Positions 44,878-53,053 of a DNA stretch of 64,000 nt are shown piece after piece. The position numbers and the translations under genes are program-made. Numbering within the stretch: the first letter of the stretch is position 1; each line of letters starts with the position of its first letter. The DNA is from Pseudomonas mandelii (lineage in GTDB: Bacteria; Pseudomonadota; Gammaproteobacteria; Pseudomonadales; Pseudomonadaceae). Under the pieces are notes generated by a model. The model had not been told where the DNA came from, searched no databases, and was given only the letters and a program-made list of their open reading frames with translations. The stretch lies in the NCBI RefSeq assembly GCF_006438925.1, contig NZ_RCZA01000013.1, positions 62,001 to 126,000 of the forward strand, read 5' to 3'.

Positions 44878-45645
44878 ATGTATAAATTGATCGTTGAAGA
44901 TGTGCATAAGAACTACGGCAGCCATGAGGTATTGAAGGGTGTCTCACTCAAGGCCAGGGCGGGTGACGTGATCAGCATCATCGGCTCTTCGGGGTCGGGG
45001 AAAAGTACCTTCTTGCGCTGTATCAACCATCTCGAACAACCGTCCGCCGGGCGCATCATCGTCAATGCCGAAGAGCTGCTCACCCGCAAGAACTCAAGGG
45101 GGGATTTGTGTGCGGTCGATCCCGCGCAGTTGCAGGGCATGCGCAGCAAGCTGTCGATGGTGTTCCAGCACTTCAATCTGTGGAGCCACATGACGGTGCT
45201 GGAAAACATCATCGAGTGCCCGATGAGCGTGCTGGGTGTCAGTCGGGCGGAGGCTCTGGAGCGGGCGCGGCATTACCTCGCCAAGGTAGGTTTGCCGGCG
45301 AAGGTCGAGACGCAGTATCCGGTCCATCTTTCCGGTGGACAGCAACAGCGCGTCGCCATTGCGCGTGCGCTAGCCATGGAACCGCAAGTGATGCTGTTCG
45401 ACGAACCGACCTCCGCCCTGGATCCCGAGCTGGTAGGTGAGGTGCTCAAGGTCATGCAGCAACTTGCCGAAGAGGGGCGGACGATGGTGGTGGTCACCCA
45501 TGAGATGGCGTTTGCCCGTCAGGTGTCGAACCACGTCATGTTTTTGCATCAGGGACGGGTTGAAGAACAGGGGACACCGTCTACTGTTCTGGATAAGCCG
45601 GACAGCGAGCGGTTGCAGCAGTTTCTGGCGGGAAGCCTCAAGTAA
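44878..45645 (+). CDS. Amino-acid ABC transporter ATP-binding protein (HisP-like)
   Basis: The 255-residue ATPase has Walker A GSSGSGKST, the Q-loop FQHFNLWSHMTV, signature LSGGQQQRVAIARAL, Walker B VMLFDEPTSALD and H-loop VVTHEM. It has the HisP/OccP-type insertion with LLTRKNSRGDLCAVDPAQL. It energises the importer formed by the preceding genes. The gene ends the operon; a hairpin at about 45733-45753 follows. Confidence 0.94.
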   Translation: MYKLIVEDVHKNYGSHEVLKGVSLKARAGDVISIIGSSGSGKSTFLRCINHLEQPSAGRIIVNAEELLTRKNSRGDLCAVDPAQLQGMRSKLSMVFQHFNLWSHMTVLENIIECPMSVLGVSRAEALERARHYLAKVGLPAKVETQYPVHLSGGQQQRVAIARALAMEPQVMLFDEPTSALDPELVGEVLKVMQQLAEEGRTMVVVTHEMAFARQVSNHVMFLHQGRVEEQGTPSTVLDKPDSERLQQFLAGSLK

Positions 45646-45823
45646 CGACAAACACTGAACCGCAGCCCTGGCGAACCGGGGGGTGAGAATAGTTCTCGCG
45701 CAATTCACCTATCGGGTGTTTGATGAGGCATAGTCGCCTGCCACCAGGCGGCTCATACCCGTCAGGGGTCATAAAAAGGGTGAACGGGAAGATTCGCCCT
45801 GTGATCAATATTCAGGGAGCGTC

Positions 45824-47401
45824 ATGGGTCATCCGTCCGTTAACAATCGAATTGAACAATCCCGCCATGGCGTGCCTGGGGTCGCCGAGCAAGTCGGGGC
45901 CACACTCAAGGTTCGCTCTGCGGTGATTCTGCTGGTCGCGGTGTGCCTGTCCATGACGGCGATCGTGATTTGGGAAGCCTGGAATTCGCGTCAGTACCAT
46001 CTGCACGACAAAGAAGTGGCGATGTCCAACCTTGCCCAGACTCTGGCCTCGCAAGCGCAGGCATCGATCAAGCAAGCCGATACGTTGCTGTTGACCCTCG
46101 TGGATCGCCTCGAAAACGACGGTGTCGACCAGGCCCGGGTACCCCGATTGGAGCGTTTGCTCAGTGCCCAGCGCAGTGAGCTGAGCCAGCTCCATGGACT
46201 GTTTGTTTATGACGAAGAAGGGCGCTGGGTTGCCAATTCCAACGGCGCCGTGGTGCCCGATGCCAACAATTCCGACCGCGGATATTTCATTTTTCATCGT
46301 GATCATCCCGATCGTGGGCCTCACATTGGTCCGTCGATCAAGAGCCGTTCGAGCGGTGAATGGATCATGACGGTGTCCCGTCGCGTCAATCATCCGGATG
46401 GCCGTTTTGCCGGTGTGGCGCTGGCAACGATCTATCTCAGCCATTTCCTCGGGCTCTACGACAGCATTGACATGGGCCATAACGGCGTGATCAACCTGAT
46501 CGCCGATGACGCCACCATCGTCGTTCGCCGGCCGTTCAAAGAATCTGAAATCGGCACTAGCGTCGCCAAGGGGCCGCTGTTTACGCAACTGTTGCCCAAG
46601 GGTAATTCAGGCACGGCAACGGTTCCGTCCTATGTGGATGGGGTCGAGCGGGTGGTCGGTTTTCGCAGGGTCGACGGTTATCCGCTGATCATCTTTGCGG
46701 CGCTGAATAAAGATGAAGTCCTGGCCGCCTGGCGTAAGGAGGTACTGCTGAGTACGGGCATCGTCTCGTTATTTCTGGGGTTTTTGGGCATCCTCGGTTA
46801 TCGCCTCATTCGCCTGATGAAGCAGCAGAACCACGTGCAGGGTGTATTGCTGGATGCGCAGGAAAAGCTGATTGAGGTCAACCGCAGTCTAGAGTTGCTG
46901 GCGCTGGAGGACGCACTGACCGGACTGTCCAACCGGCGTCAGTTCGATCTGTTCATCCTCGCCGAAATGGGCCGCGCCAGGCGCAACCAGACCCACCTCG
47001 CGCTGCTGATGATCGATGTCGATCACTTCAAGAGCTTCAATGATCTTTACGGCCATGTGGCCGGCGATGAGTGTTTGCGTAGCATCAGCACGATCATCAG
47101 GGACAACATCAAGCGCCCCGGCGACCTGGCTGCCCGCTATGGCGGCGAAGAGTTTGCGGTGGTACTGCCCGGCACCGACTATGTGGGGGCATTTCTGGTG
47201 GCGGAAAAAATCCGCCGCGCGGTTCAGCAGGCGGGTATCCAACACAGTGAAGGGGCTGAAGGCACGGTGACGGTCAGCCTGGGGGTCGCCGCTTACGATC
47301 CGGCGTCACAAGCCCAGCCCAATGATCTGGTGGGGGCCGCCGACAAGGCGCTCTACGTGGCCAAGGCCAGCGGCCGGAACATGAGCGTCATTGCCAACTG
47401 A
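45824..47401 (+). CDS. Membrane diguanylate cyclase with extracytoplasmic sensor
   Basis: The 525-residue protein has a transmembrane helix at about residues 33-50 (VILLVAVCLSMTAIVIWEAW). A dCache-like periplasmic sensor follows (SDRGYFIFHRDHPDRGPHIGPSIKSRSSGEWIMTVSRRV), then a second helix near 310-325 and a C-terminal GGDEF domain. The active site is ARYGGEEFAVVLPG, and the inhibitory I-site RPGD sits five residues before it. It should make cyclic di-GMP in response to an external ligand. AGGGAGCGTC precedes the ATG. No EAL domain is present. Confidence 0.92.
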   Translation: MGHPSVNNRIEQSRHGVPGVAEQVGATLKVRSAVILLVAVCLSMTAIVIWEAWNSRQYHLHDKEVAMSNLAQTLASQAQASIKQADTLLLTLVDRLENDGVDQARVPRLERLLSAQRSELSQLHGLFVYDEEGRWVANSNGAVVPDANNSDRGYFIFHRDHPDRGPHIGPSIKSRSSGEWIMTVSRRVNHPDGRFAGVALATIYLSHFLGLYDSIDMGHNGVINLIADDATIVVRRPFKESEIGTSVAKGPLFTQLLPKGNSGTATVPSYVDGVERVVGFRRVDGYPLIIFAALNKDEVLAAWRKEVLLSTGIVSLFLGFLGILGYRLIRLMKQQNHVQGVLLDAQEKLIEVNRSLELLALEDALTGLSNRRQFDLFILAEMGRARRNQTHLALLMIDVDHFKSFNDLYGHVAGDECLRSISTIIRDNIKRPGDLAARYGGEEFAVVLPGTDYVGAFLVAEKIRRAVQQAGIQHSEGAEGTVTVSLGVAAYDPASQAQPNDLVGAADKALYVAKASGRNMSVIAN

Positions 47402-47403
47402 AT

Positions 47404-48321
47404 TCAAACAAATCGGTCACTGCCCTGAACCAGTTTGGTGGACAGGTACGATTGCTTGAGTTTTTCCAGCCACCAGCCCAAGGCGCGGCCGTCATGATCG
47501 CCACGCCAGCCGGCATACAAAATGTTCGGCTCACGCGGGTCGGCCATCTGTTTTTCAACCAGCGTGCCGTTTTTCAGTAACGAGCTGACCCGATGCTTCG
47601 GTAACCAACCCACGCCCAACCCGTCGCACTGGGCGAGGATCTTGGCGCGCATCGTCGGCACGGCGAGCACCGGTTGGCCGCCGGAGACGCCGTAAGTGCT
47701 GCCCTCGGTAACCCTGGACGAATCGGCCACGACAATCGCCCGGTGCTGCGCAACCATGGCGCGTGATATCGGCTCCTGGGCCTTGGCCAGCGGGTGCTTG
47801 GGCGAAACTGCGAACACCCATTCCATTTCCCCCAGTTGTATCCAGCGCAAGGAAGGGATCGCCGGTGGTTCGTTGGTGGCGCCAATGATCAAGTCCGCGC
47901 GGCCTTCACGCAGGGCTTCCCAAACACCTTTCAGGACTTCCTGAGTGATGCGCAACGGCACGCCGGACTCCAGCGCATCGAACTCGTGAATCACCGGGAT
48001 CAACGCTTCGAATTCGAGCAACTCATCGGTGACGATCCATAGGCGGCTCTCCCAGCCATTGGCCACTTGCTGCACCCGCTGGGTCAGTCGCGAGACGTCT
48101 TGCATCAGTCGCGCCGCCTCGTTCACCAGCAATTCACCCGCCGGGGTCAGCTGCAAGCGGTAGCGACGACGGTCGAACAGCAGGGCGTCAAAGCGTTCCT
48201 CCAGTTGCCGCGCCGCGTAGGACACCGTCGAGGGCGCCTTGCCCAAGTGGGCAGCGGCCCGGGACAGGCTGCCGGTTTCGCGGATGGCTTCGAGCAGCGT
48301 GAGATCTTCAATGGATAACAT
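47404..48321 (-). CDS. LysR-family regulator
   Basis: The 305-residue protein has an N-terminal HTH (MLSIEDLTLLEAIRETGSLSRAAAHLGKAPSTVSYAARQLE) and a substrate-binding domain with the segment VPLRITQEVLKGVWEALREGRADLIIGATNEPP. It resembles AaeR/YhaJ-type LysR regulators, but its target is not evident. It lies convergent with the cyclase gene, leaving 2 bases between their stops. A REP pair separates it from the next gene. Confidence 0.88.
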   Translation of the reverse strand: MLSIEDLTLLEAIRETGSLSRAAAHLGKAPSTVSYAARQLEERFDALLFDRRRYRLQLTPAGELLVNEAARLMQDVSRLTQRVQQVANGWESRLWIVTDELLEFEALIPVIHEFDALESGVPLRITQEVLKGVWEALREGRADLIIGATNEPPAIPSLRWIQLGEMEWVFAVSPKHPLAKAQEPISRAMVAQHRAIVVADSSRVTEGSTYGVSGGQPVLAVPTMRAKILAQCDGLGVGWLPKHRVSSLLKNGTLVEKQMADPREPNILYAGWRGDHDGRALGWWLEKLKQSYLSTKLVQGSDRFV

Positions 48322-48343
48322 GGGTCGGAATCCTTGCACGGAC

Positions 48344-48432
48344 AAGATCAAAAGATCGCAGCCTGCGGCAGCTCCTACGGGAAACGCATATCGCAGTGTA
48401 GGAGTTGCCGCAGGCTGCGATCTTTTGATCTT
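48344..48432. repeat. REP pair, GATCGCAGCC type
   Basis: AAGATCAAAAGATCGCAGCC with TGCGGCAGCTCCTAC faces its complement GTAGGAGTTGCCGCAGGCTG. Arms are of the short version without GAGTGAAACGAGG. It lies in a same-strand gap upstream of the LysR gene. Confidence 0.9.
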
Positions 48433-48436
48433 GGTG

Positions 48437-48811
48437 TCAGGTTGCCCGACGTAACTTCCACAACCTGATCAACCGAAGGTAGACCAGCACGTTGATCGCC
48501 AGCACCACGCTGCCCAGTCCCAGCTGAATTGCCGGCGTCAGGCCCGCCGGGTAAATGACCGGCCACACGTAATGTTCGATGAAACCGCCGCTATAACCGG
48601 TTTGCCCGGCCGCATCGCGCATGAGGTTTTCCCACTGCGTCAGCGGGCAGGGCAGGTGGAAGACTTCCACCGATACGCCCCACGCAGCCGCAGGCAGGTG
48701 CCACCAGATCAGGGGGCGCCATTTGAGCACCAGCAGCCCGCCGAACAGCACAAACAGAATGAACAACAGGTGGAACAGGACCAGCCCGTCGGCGGCGATT
48801 CGGTAAAGCAT
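48437..48811 (-). CDS. DUF2784 membrane protein
   Basis: The 124-residue protein has three to four hydrophobic helices and the DUF2784 pattern (FHLLFILFVLFGGLLVLKWRPLIWWHLPAAAWGVSVEVFHLPCPLTQWENLMR, then GGFIEHYVWPVIYP). Function is unknown. Nothing in its neighbourhood suggests a pathway. Confidence 0.86.
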   Translation of the reverse strand: MLYRIAADGLVLFHLLFILFVLFGGLLVLKWRPLIWWHLPAAAWGVSVEVFHLPCPLTQWENLMRDAAGQTGYSGGFIEHYVWPVIYPAGLTPAIQLGLGSVVLAINVLVYLRLIRLWKLRRAT

Positions 48812-48871
48812 GTCGACTCCCTGACGCGTTATGCGAATGGCTCCATGGTACTCGGGCGGGTTGCTGGCGCT

Positions 48872-49747
48872 CTATCGATTGTTGCTGTTCAACGTCGCCA
48901 GCACTTCCTTCAGACGCACCACCGTGGTTTCGCTGCTGCGTTGCATCGGCGCGCGCAGTTCGTCGTCGATCAAGCCTTCGAGGGCCAGGGCGGTTTTCAC
49001 CGGGGCGGGGTTGGGTTCGATGAACAGGCTGTGAATCAGCGGCAGCAGTTGGAAGAACGTGGCTCGACCGGCCGCCAACTGGTTGTCGCGGATCTGTTGA
49101 TACAACGCCACGAACAGCTCCGGATGAACATGCGCCGAAGCGGCAATGGCGCCTTTGGCGCCCAGACACAAGGCGCTGAAGATCTGGTTATCTTCGCCGC
49201 ACAGCACGTCGACCTTGCCACTGCCCAGCAGCGCCAGGGTATTGGCCTGATTGCCGCCGCAATCCTTGATCGCGACGATTCGCTCATGGGCGACGATGTT
49301 GAGCAGGGTTGCCTGCTCGAACGCCACGCCGGTGCGGTAAGGGATGTCGTAAAGAATGAGCGGAACGCTGGAGGCATCGGCGACGGTTTTGTAAAACGCT
49401 TCGAGGCCTGCCTGGGAAGGGCGGATGTAATACGGCGGCGGTACCAGTAAACCGGCCAGTGGACGTTTCAGGATCTCGCTCTGAAATTGCAGCAGCTCGG
49501 TCATATTGTTGCCGGCCAGGCCCATGACCACCCGTTCCGCCGGCACCTGCGCCAGCACCGCATCGAGTACCGCCAGTTGCTCGTGTTTGCTCAGTGCCGC
49601 CGCTTCCGCCGTGGTACCGCAGACCACAACGCCATCGACACCTTTTTCCAGCAGATGATTGACCAGCCGGCGCAAGCCGACGAAATCGATCGCACCGTTG
49701 CGAAACGGCGTAACGAGGGGAACCCAAATACCTTGAAACGATGACAT
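48872..49747 (-). CDS. Dihydrodipicolinate synthase-family aldolase
   Basis: The 291-residue TIM-barrel aldolase has the Schiff-base lysine in IVAIKDCGGN (near residue 160), the catalytic tyrosine in LYDIPYRTG and the GTTAEA motif. It is probably not the main lysine-biosynthetic DapA, because it stands alone and carries unusual segments. Paralogues act on hydroxyproline or sugar-acid intermediates. CAGGAGTACGTGC precedes the ATG at 49747. An inverted repeat lies 87 bases upstream. Confidence 0.85.
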   Translation of the reverse strand: MSSFQGIWVPLVTPFRNGAIDFVGLRRLVNHLLEKGVDGVVVCGTTAEAAALSKHEQLAVLDAVLAQVPAERVVMGLAGNNMTELLQFQSEILKRPLAGLLVPPPYYIRPSQAGLEAFYKTVADASSVPLILYDIPYRTGVAFEQATLLNIVAHERIVAIKDCGGNQANTLALLGSGKVDVLCGEDNQIFSALCLGAKGAIAASAHVHPELFVALYQQIRDNQLAAGRATFFQLLPLIHSLFIEPNPAPVKTALALEGLIDDELRAPMQRSSETTVVRLKEVLATLNSNNR

Positions 49748-50165
49748 GCACGTACTCCTGAAGGTTGACCGATTTCGTCACCGTCAGAAGCGTAGAAGGC
49801 AGTAAGCAAGGGGAGGGTGTCCGTAGCGCTCAATGTCCTGTCAGCTCATCTGACGGGACAGCGCGCCCCGGTCACATGAGCGACTGTTTCTTCGATTTGA
49901 GGGCGTGCGCAACGCAACCTTGCGCCTTGGCATTCAAGCCAATGACTACAGTGTTGAGGTTGAAGGTTGCGGACATACTTGCTTACACCCTGAATGAGGC
50001 GCTCAGTTTTAAAAGCCCGCGCGATTTTTGTCAATCGCGAAAATCAGCGAACTCCGCACGCATTCTGCCGTTGTGCCTGGCCGCGGACCAAGTGCGCAAG
50101 ATTGTTCAAGCCAGCCGCCGCGGCTGCTGGCACAGTCTGAGGTCTTTCCCTGGTTGTAGAGCGTT
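49748..50165. other. Divergent promoter region of dapA paralogue and azlC
   Basis: This 418-base gap separates two divergent genes. It holds the inverted repeat TGTCCTGTCAG...CTGACGGGACA at 49834-49860. The open frame through it (49765-50397 plus) has no coding character and runs into azlC out of phase. I see no REP element. Confidence 0.5.
49834..49860. promoter_or_regulatory. Inverted repeat upstream of dapA paralogue
   Basis: TGTCCTGTCAG and CTGACGGGACA match in 10 of 11 positions around CTCAT. It lies between divergent promoters with no T-run, so an operator is more likely than a terminator. Confidence 0.45.
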
Positions 50166-50864
50166 ATGTCCAATTCACTCATGCCGCGCAGTGCCTTTCT
50201 TCGCGGCGCTGCGGCGATCATGCCGTTGTCCCTGGCCACCGCGCCGTGGGGACTGCTGGCTGGTTCCATGGCCATCGAAGCCAATCTCACGCCCCTGCAA
50301 GGCCAGGGGTTGTCGAGCATCGTGTTTGCCGGGGCGGCGCAACTGGTGGCGATCGGCATGCTCAAGGGCGGCGCCGGGATCTTTTCGATTCTGCTGACCA
50401 CGCTGTTGCTGACCTCCCAGCATTTGCTCTACGGGATGAGCATGCGTTCGGTGATTTCGCCGTTGCCGGGGCGCTGGCGTGTGGGGTTGGGCTTTTTGCT
50501 CACCGACGAGCTGTTCGCCCTGACCAGTGCGCATGACAAACAACAGTTCAACCGCTGGTATGCGTTGGGTGTCGGCCTGACGTTTTACATCGCCTGGAAC
50601 CTGTTCACCCTGGCCGGCATCATGCTGGGCAGCAGCATTCCGGGGCTGGAACATCTGGGGTTGGATTTCTCCATCGCGGCGACTTTTATCGCCCTGATCA
50701 CCCCGGTGGTGCGAAACGTGCCGACCGTGGTGTGCGTGGCGGTGTCGCTGTTCTGCTCGGTGCTGTTCAGCTACTGGCAATGGGGCTCGGCGCTGGTGCT
50801 GTCGGGGTTGGCGGGCATGACCGCAGGTTTTATCTGCAACAAATTCTACGGTGAACGCACATGA
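50166..50864 (+). CDS. azlC: AzlC-family amino-acid exporter, large subunit
   Basis: The 232-residue membrane protein matches AzlC (MPLSLATAPWGLLAGSMAIEANLTPLQGQGLSSIVFAGAAQLVAIGML, SQHLLYGMSMRS, GFLLTDELFAL). With AzlD it exports branched-chain or other amino acids. The stop overlaps the azlD start by 4 bases. The signal from the divergent dapA paralogue suggests, but does not prove, a joint amino-acid role. Confidence 0.9.
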   Translation: MSNSLMPRSAFLRGAAAIMPLSLATAPWGLLAGSMAIEANLTPLQGQGLSSIVFAGAAQLVAIGMLKGGAGIFSILLTTLLLTSQHLLYGMSMRSVISPLPGRWRVGLGFLLTDELFALTSAHDKQQFNRWYALGVGLTFYIAWNLFTLAGIMLGSSIPGLEHLGLDFSIAATFIALITPVVRNVPTVVCVAVSLFCSVLFSYWQWGSALVLSGLAGMTAGFICNKFYGERT

Positions 50865-51175
50865 TGGTCTGGGCGGTGATTTTCGGCATGGGGCTATTGG
50901 TGTTCCTCAACCGCTATGTGTTTCTGGAGCCGCGGCTGCCCGTGCGCTTGAGCAGCAATGCGCGGCAGTTCCTGGGTTTTGCGGTGCCGGGCATGTTGAC
51001 GGCGATCTGTGGGCCGATCGTGTTCATGCCGGACAAGCAGCTGAATCTGCAGTGGGATAACCCGTACCTGATCAGTTCGCTGGTGGCGGTGGGGCTGGTG
51101 CTTTACACCCGTAATACCTTGCTCAGCATGTTGTTGAGCATGGGGTTCTTCTTTTTGCTGCGTTGGTGGCTCTAA
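50861..51175 (+). CDS. azlD: AzlD-family amino-acid exporter, small subunit
   Basis: The 104-residue protein with about four helices matches AzlD (FGMGLLVFLNRYVFLEPRLPVRLSSNARQFLGFAVPGMLTAICGPIVF). It completes the two-gene exporter. A second ATG at 50864 is equally possible as start. Confidence 0.9.
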   Translation: MMVWAVIFGMGLLVFLNRYVFLEPRLPVRLSSNARQFLGFAVPGMLTAICGPIVFMPDKQLNLQWDNPYLISSLVAVGLVLYTRNTLLSMLLSMGFFFLLRWWL

Positions 51176-51235
51176 GTCGTTCCCGTCGAAATTGTTCTAC
51201 GCTTAAAGGAGATCCCTTCAGGAAGAGAGGTGAGC

Positions 51236-51394
51236 ATGGCTAATGATCCAAAGCGTCCGGACCCGGATGAAGAGGTGGATGAACCCACGGAAGAGGAGAT
51301 CGAGCGGCAGAAGCATGAGATACCGGACTGGAAACACCCCGATGACGGCAAAAGCCTGTCAGACCGCGATGTAGAGATTCCGTTGAAGCCCTGA
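51236..51394 (+). CDS. Small acidic hypothetical protein, 52 residues
   Basis: The reading frame gives MANDPKRPDPDEEVDEPTEE and continues through EIERQKHEIPDWKHPDDGKS to LSDRDVEIPLKP. It is strongly charged, without hydrophobic segments, probably disordered. GAGAGGTGAGC lies immediately upstream of the ATG. A terminator stem began 10 bases after the stop before it was split by an insertion. Codon use fits the genome. Function is unknown. Confidence 0.7.
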   Translation: MANDPKRPDPDEEVDEPTEEEIERQKHEIPDWKHPDDGKSLSDRDVEIPLKP

Positions 51395-51404
51395 CAGCAC
51401 ATAC

Positions 51405-52183
51405 AAAAAGCCCCGCTATCAAGCGTAATGCTGTTCACTTAAGCTCGGTGTTTCCAGGCAGGGCCGACCTGCCTTTTGTTGATCGTGTACATATCCGTTT
51501 CTGGGGTCACGGCGGCTTATGGTTCCGCTCTGACAGCGGGTCACTTGGAAAAGCCCCAAGTAACCAAGGGCTCTTGCCCCTTTCGTTCGGTGCCTCGCCC
51601 AGGCTCGGCATGCCCTCGCTCCGGTCCTGCTCCGTGGGCCCGCCGCCATCGGCCATCCATGGCCGCGGGCGGCTAACCCGGCATCCATGCCGGGTTGCCC
51701 ACTACGCAGAACCTCCACTCGGCCTCACGAGGGGGCGTGCACCGCAAAAGCCAAAGCGAGGCGGCCTACCGGCCGGCCTGGCTTCAAGTGAACGCATTTC
51801 CCTGTAGAAGCTGTCGAGCGAAGCGAGGCTGCGATTTGTTGATCTTGCCGTTGCTGTTGCTTTGCTTTGGCTTCAGATCTGCCGCCCCTTTCCCAGAGGC
51901 CGAACGCAGGCGTTGCGCAGGGGGCACCGCGGCAAGGATGCCGCGGTAGCCGCCCCCCGGCCATGGATGGCCGATGGCGGCGGGCCCCCGGAGCAATGCC
52001 TCCGTTACGGCATGCCGAGCCTAAGCGAGGCACCGAATGGAGGGGTGAAGCCTTTTGGTTCCTTTTTGGCGTTTGAAAAAGGGACTCGCTGTAAGAGCGA
52101 AACCGCCAGCAGCCGTTACCGCAGAAACGGATATGCACCCCAACCTTAAGTGAACAGCATTACGCTATCAAAGCGGGGCTTTT
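51405..52183. terminator. Rho-independent terminator split by insertion
   Basis: AAAAAGCCCCGC at 51405-51416 and AGCGGGGCTTTT at 52172-52183 are complementary arms of a classical bidirectional terminator. They are now separated by a TATCAA duplication and a 743-base element. Removing the element and one TATCAA restores a 12-bp stem with a loop of about 5 bases between the 52-residue gene and the convergent 52202 gene. Confidence 0.85.
51423..52165. mobile_element. 743-bp non-coding inverted-repeat element (MITE-like)
   Basis: The element has perfect 21-bp terminal inverted repeats, starting GCGTAATGCTGTTCACTTA at 51423-51443 with the complement at 52145-52165. A 6-base direct repeat TATCAA flanks both sides (51417-51422 and 52166-52171). 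Internally, two arms of about 330-370 bases are imperfect complements. Both contain CATATCCGTTTCTG, a GTTCCGCTCT-like stretch, GGTGCCTCGC and CCCGCCGCCATCGGCCATCC. A degenerate REP pair half (CCCTGTAGAAGCTGTCGAGC) sits at the centre (51802). No transposase frame is present, so it would move only if mobilised by an enzyme in trans. Confidence 0.8.
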
Positions 52184-52201
52184 CATTGGGCGATTATTAA
52201 A

Positions 52202-52429
52202 TCAGATCGCTTCATTCCAGCGAATGTGTGTAATGCCCAATTGCTGCGCTTTGGTACGCGCAGTTTCGAGGTTGGCGTGTGCGGCGATTTGACGACCGGA
52301 GTCGGGATAAGCATGGGCGGAAGCCGAATGTATCGCATCGACATCGGAAAACTGTTCAGCCAGTTTGAAAAAGTGCTGACGAACGCCGTCGAACATATAG
52401 TGCACGGCATAAGGGACGAGTTTGCTCAT
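52202..52429 (-). CDS. Small hypothetical protein
   Basis: The 75-residue product starts at ATG 52429 with a strong GAGGAGGA site 4-5 bases upstream. It reads MSKLVPYAVHYMFDGVRQHFFKLAEQFSDVDAIHSASAHAY and ends ARTKAQQLGITHIRWNEAI. It looks like a small alpha/beta soluble protein; I recognise no family. The longer frame to 52519 is less likely. It follows the 52521 gene on the same strand and faces the split terminator. Confidence 0.75.
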   Translation of the reverse strand: MSKLVPYAVHYMFDGVRQHFFKLAEQFSDVDAIHSASAHAYPDSGRQIAAHANLETARTKAQQLGITHIRWNEAI

Positions 52430-52520
52430 ATATTCCTCCTCGGGCCGAAGCTCCGTTATTGAGAGTGGTTCGATGTTGGGTCCGTTCAGTTCTTTGGCTG
52501 AATGAACCCGTGCCATCAAC

Positions 52521-52892
52521 TCAAACGTCTTCCAGCAGAAAATCGGGGTGGGCGGCCCGATAACCCAAGGCCTTGTCGATCCAGGCGTTCAGCTCGTTGA
52601 CCATGACCGGAGGTTTACCCGGATAGCGTTCGAGGGTTGTACGCAGGAGGTTGCCGATAGTGGCAATTGAATGCAGGTTGCGGGTCTTTATGTATTGCCC
52701 GATAAAACAGTCGAGTGGGTAATGTTCTGTCTTCGAAAGATAAATACACGCAAGACCATCGACTTGATTAATTGTGAAATCGTCGCGCAATTTAATTCTC
52801 TGCAAGGCTTGTTGTTGTAGGGATTTCCTTGGTTTATTGACTCTTTGGTCAATTGCGGGGTGCCGAGGGAATGCGGCGCGCATGCTATCCAT
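52521..52892 (-). CDS. Hypothetical protein
   Basis: The 123-residue product is basic at the N-terminus (MDSMRAAFPRHPAIDQRVNKPRKSLQQQALQRIKL). The rest reads like a compact soluble domain (QVDGLACIYLSKTEHYPLDCFIGQYIKTRNLHSIATIGNLLRTTLERYPGK). It and the bases upstream are clearly A/T-richer than the surroundings. No family is recognised. It probably forms a two-gene unit with the 52202 gene. The start is uncertain, as no clear ribosome site is visible. Confidence 0.6.
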   Translation of the reverse strand: MDSMRAAFPRHPAIDQRVNKPRKSLQQQALQRIKLRDDFTINQVDGLACIYLSKTEHYPLDCFIGQYIKTRNLHSIATIGNLLRTTLERYPGKPPVMVNELNAWIDKALGYRAAHPDFLLEDV

Positions 52893-53053
52893 AGTTATTC
52901 TAAATGTATCGAAGTGTCAGACAGGCGGTTGTCAGGTTAAGTCGCAATCAAAGCGAGGTGTTTCTTGGGTGAGACAACATGTGTAACGATCAAGTGTTCA
53001 ATATGTATATATAACTGTTACTGATGCCTGCATATATGTCTGTATTGATACGT

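Noticed and set aside
45646..45823. GAGAATAGTTCTC as a possible Fur box before the cyclase gene
   Set aside because: Only a short 5-base arm palindrome; it does not match the Fur consensus well enough.
49765..50397. 210-codon frame between the dapA paralogue and azlC
   Set aside because: It runs out of phase into azlC, has no family resemblance and no ribosome site.
51448..51807. Proline/arginine-rich frames within the inserted element
   Set aside because: They have no ribosome sites, arise from a palindromic repeat, and similar frames appear on the opposite arm; they are not genes.
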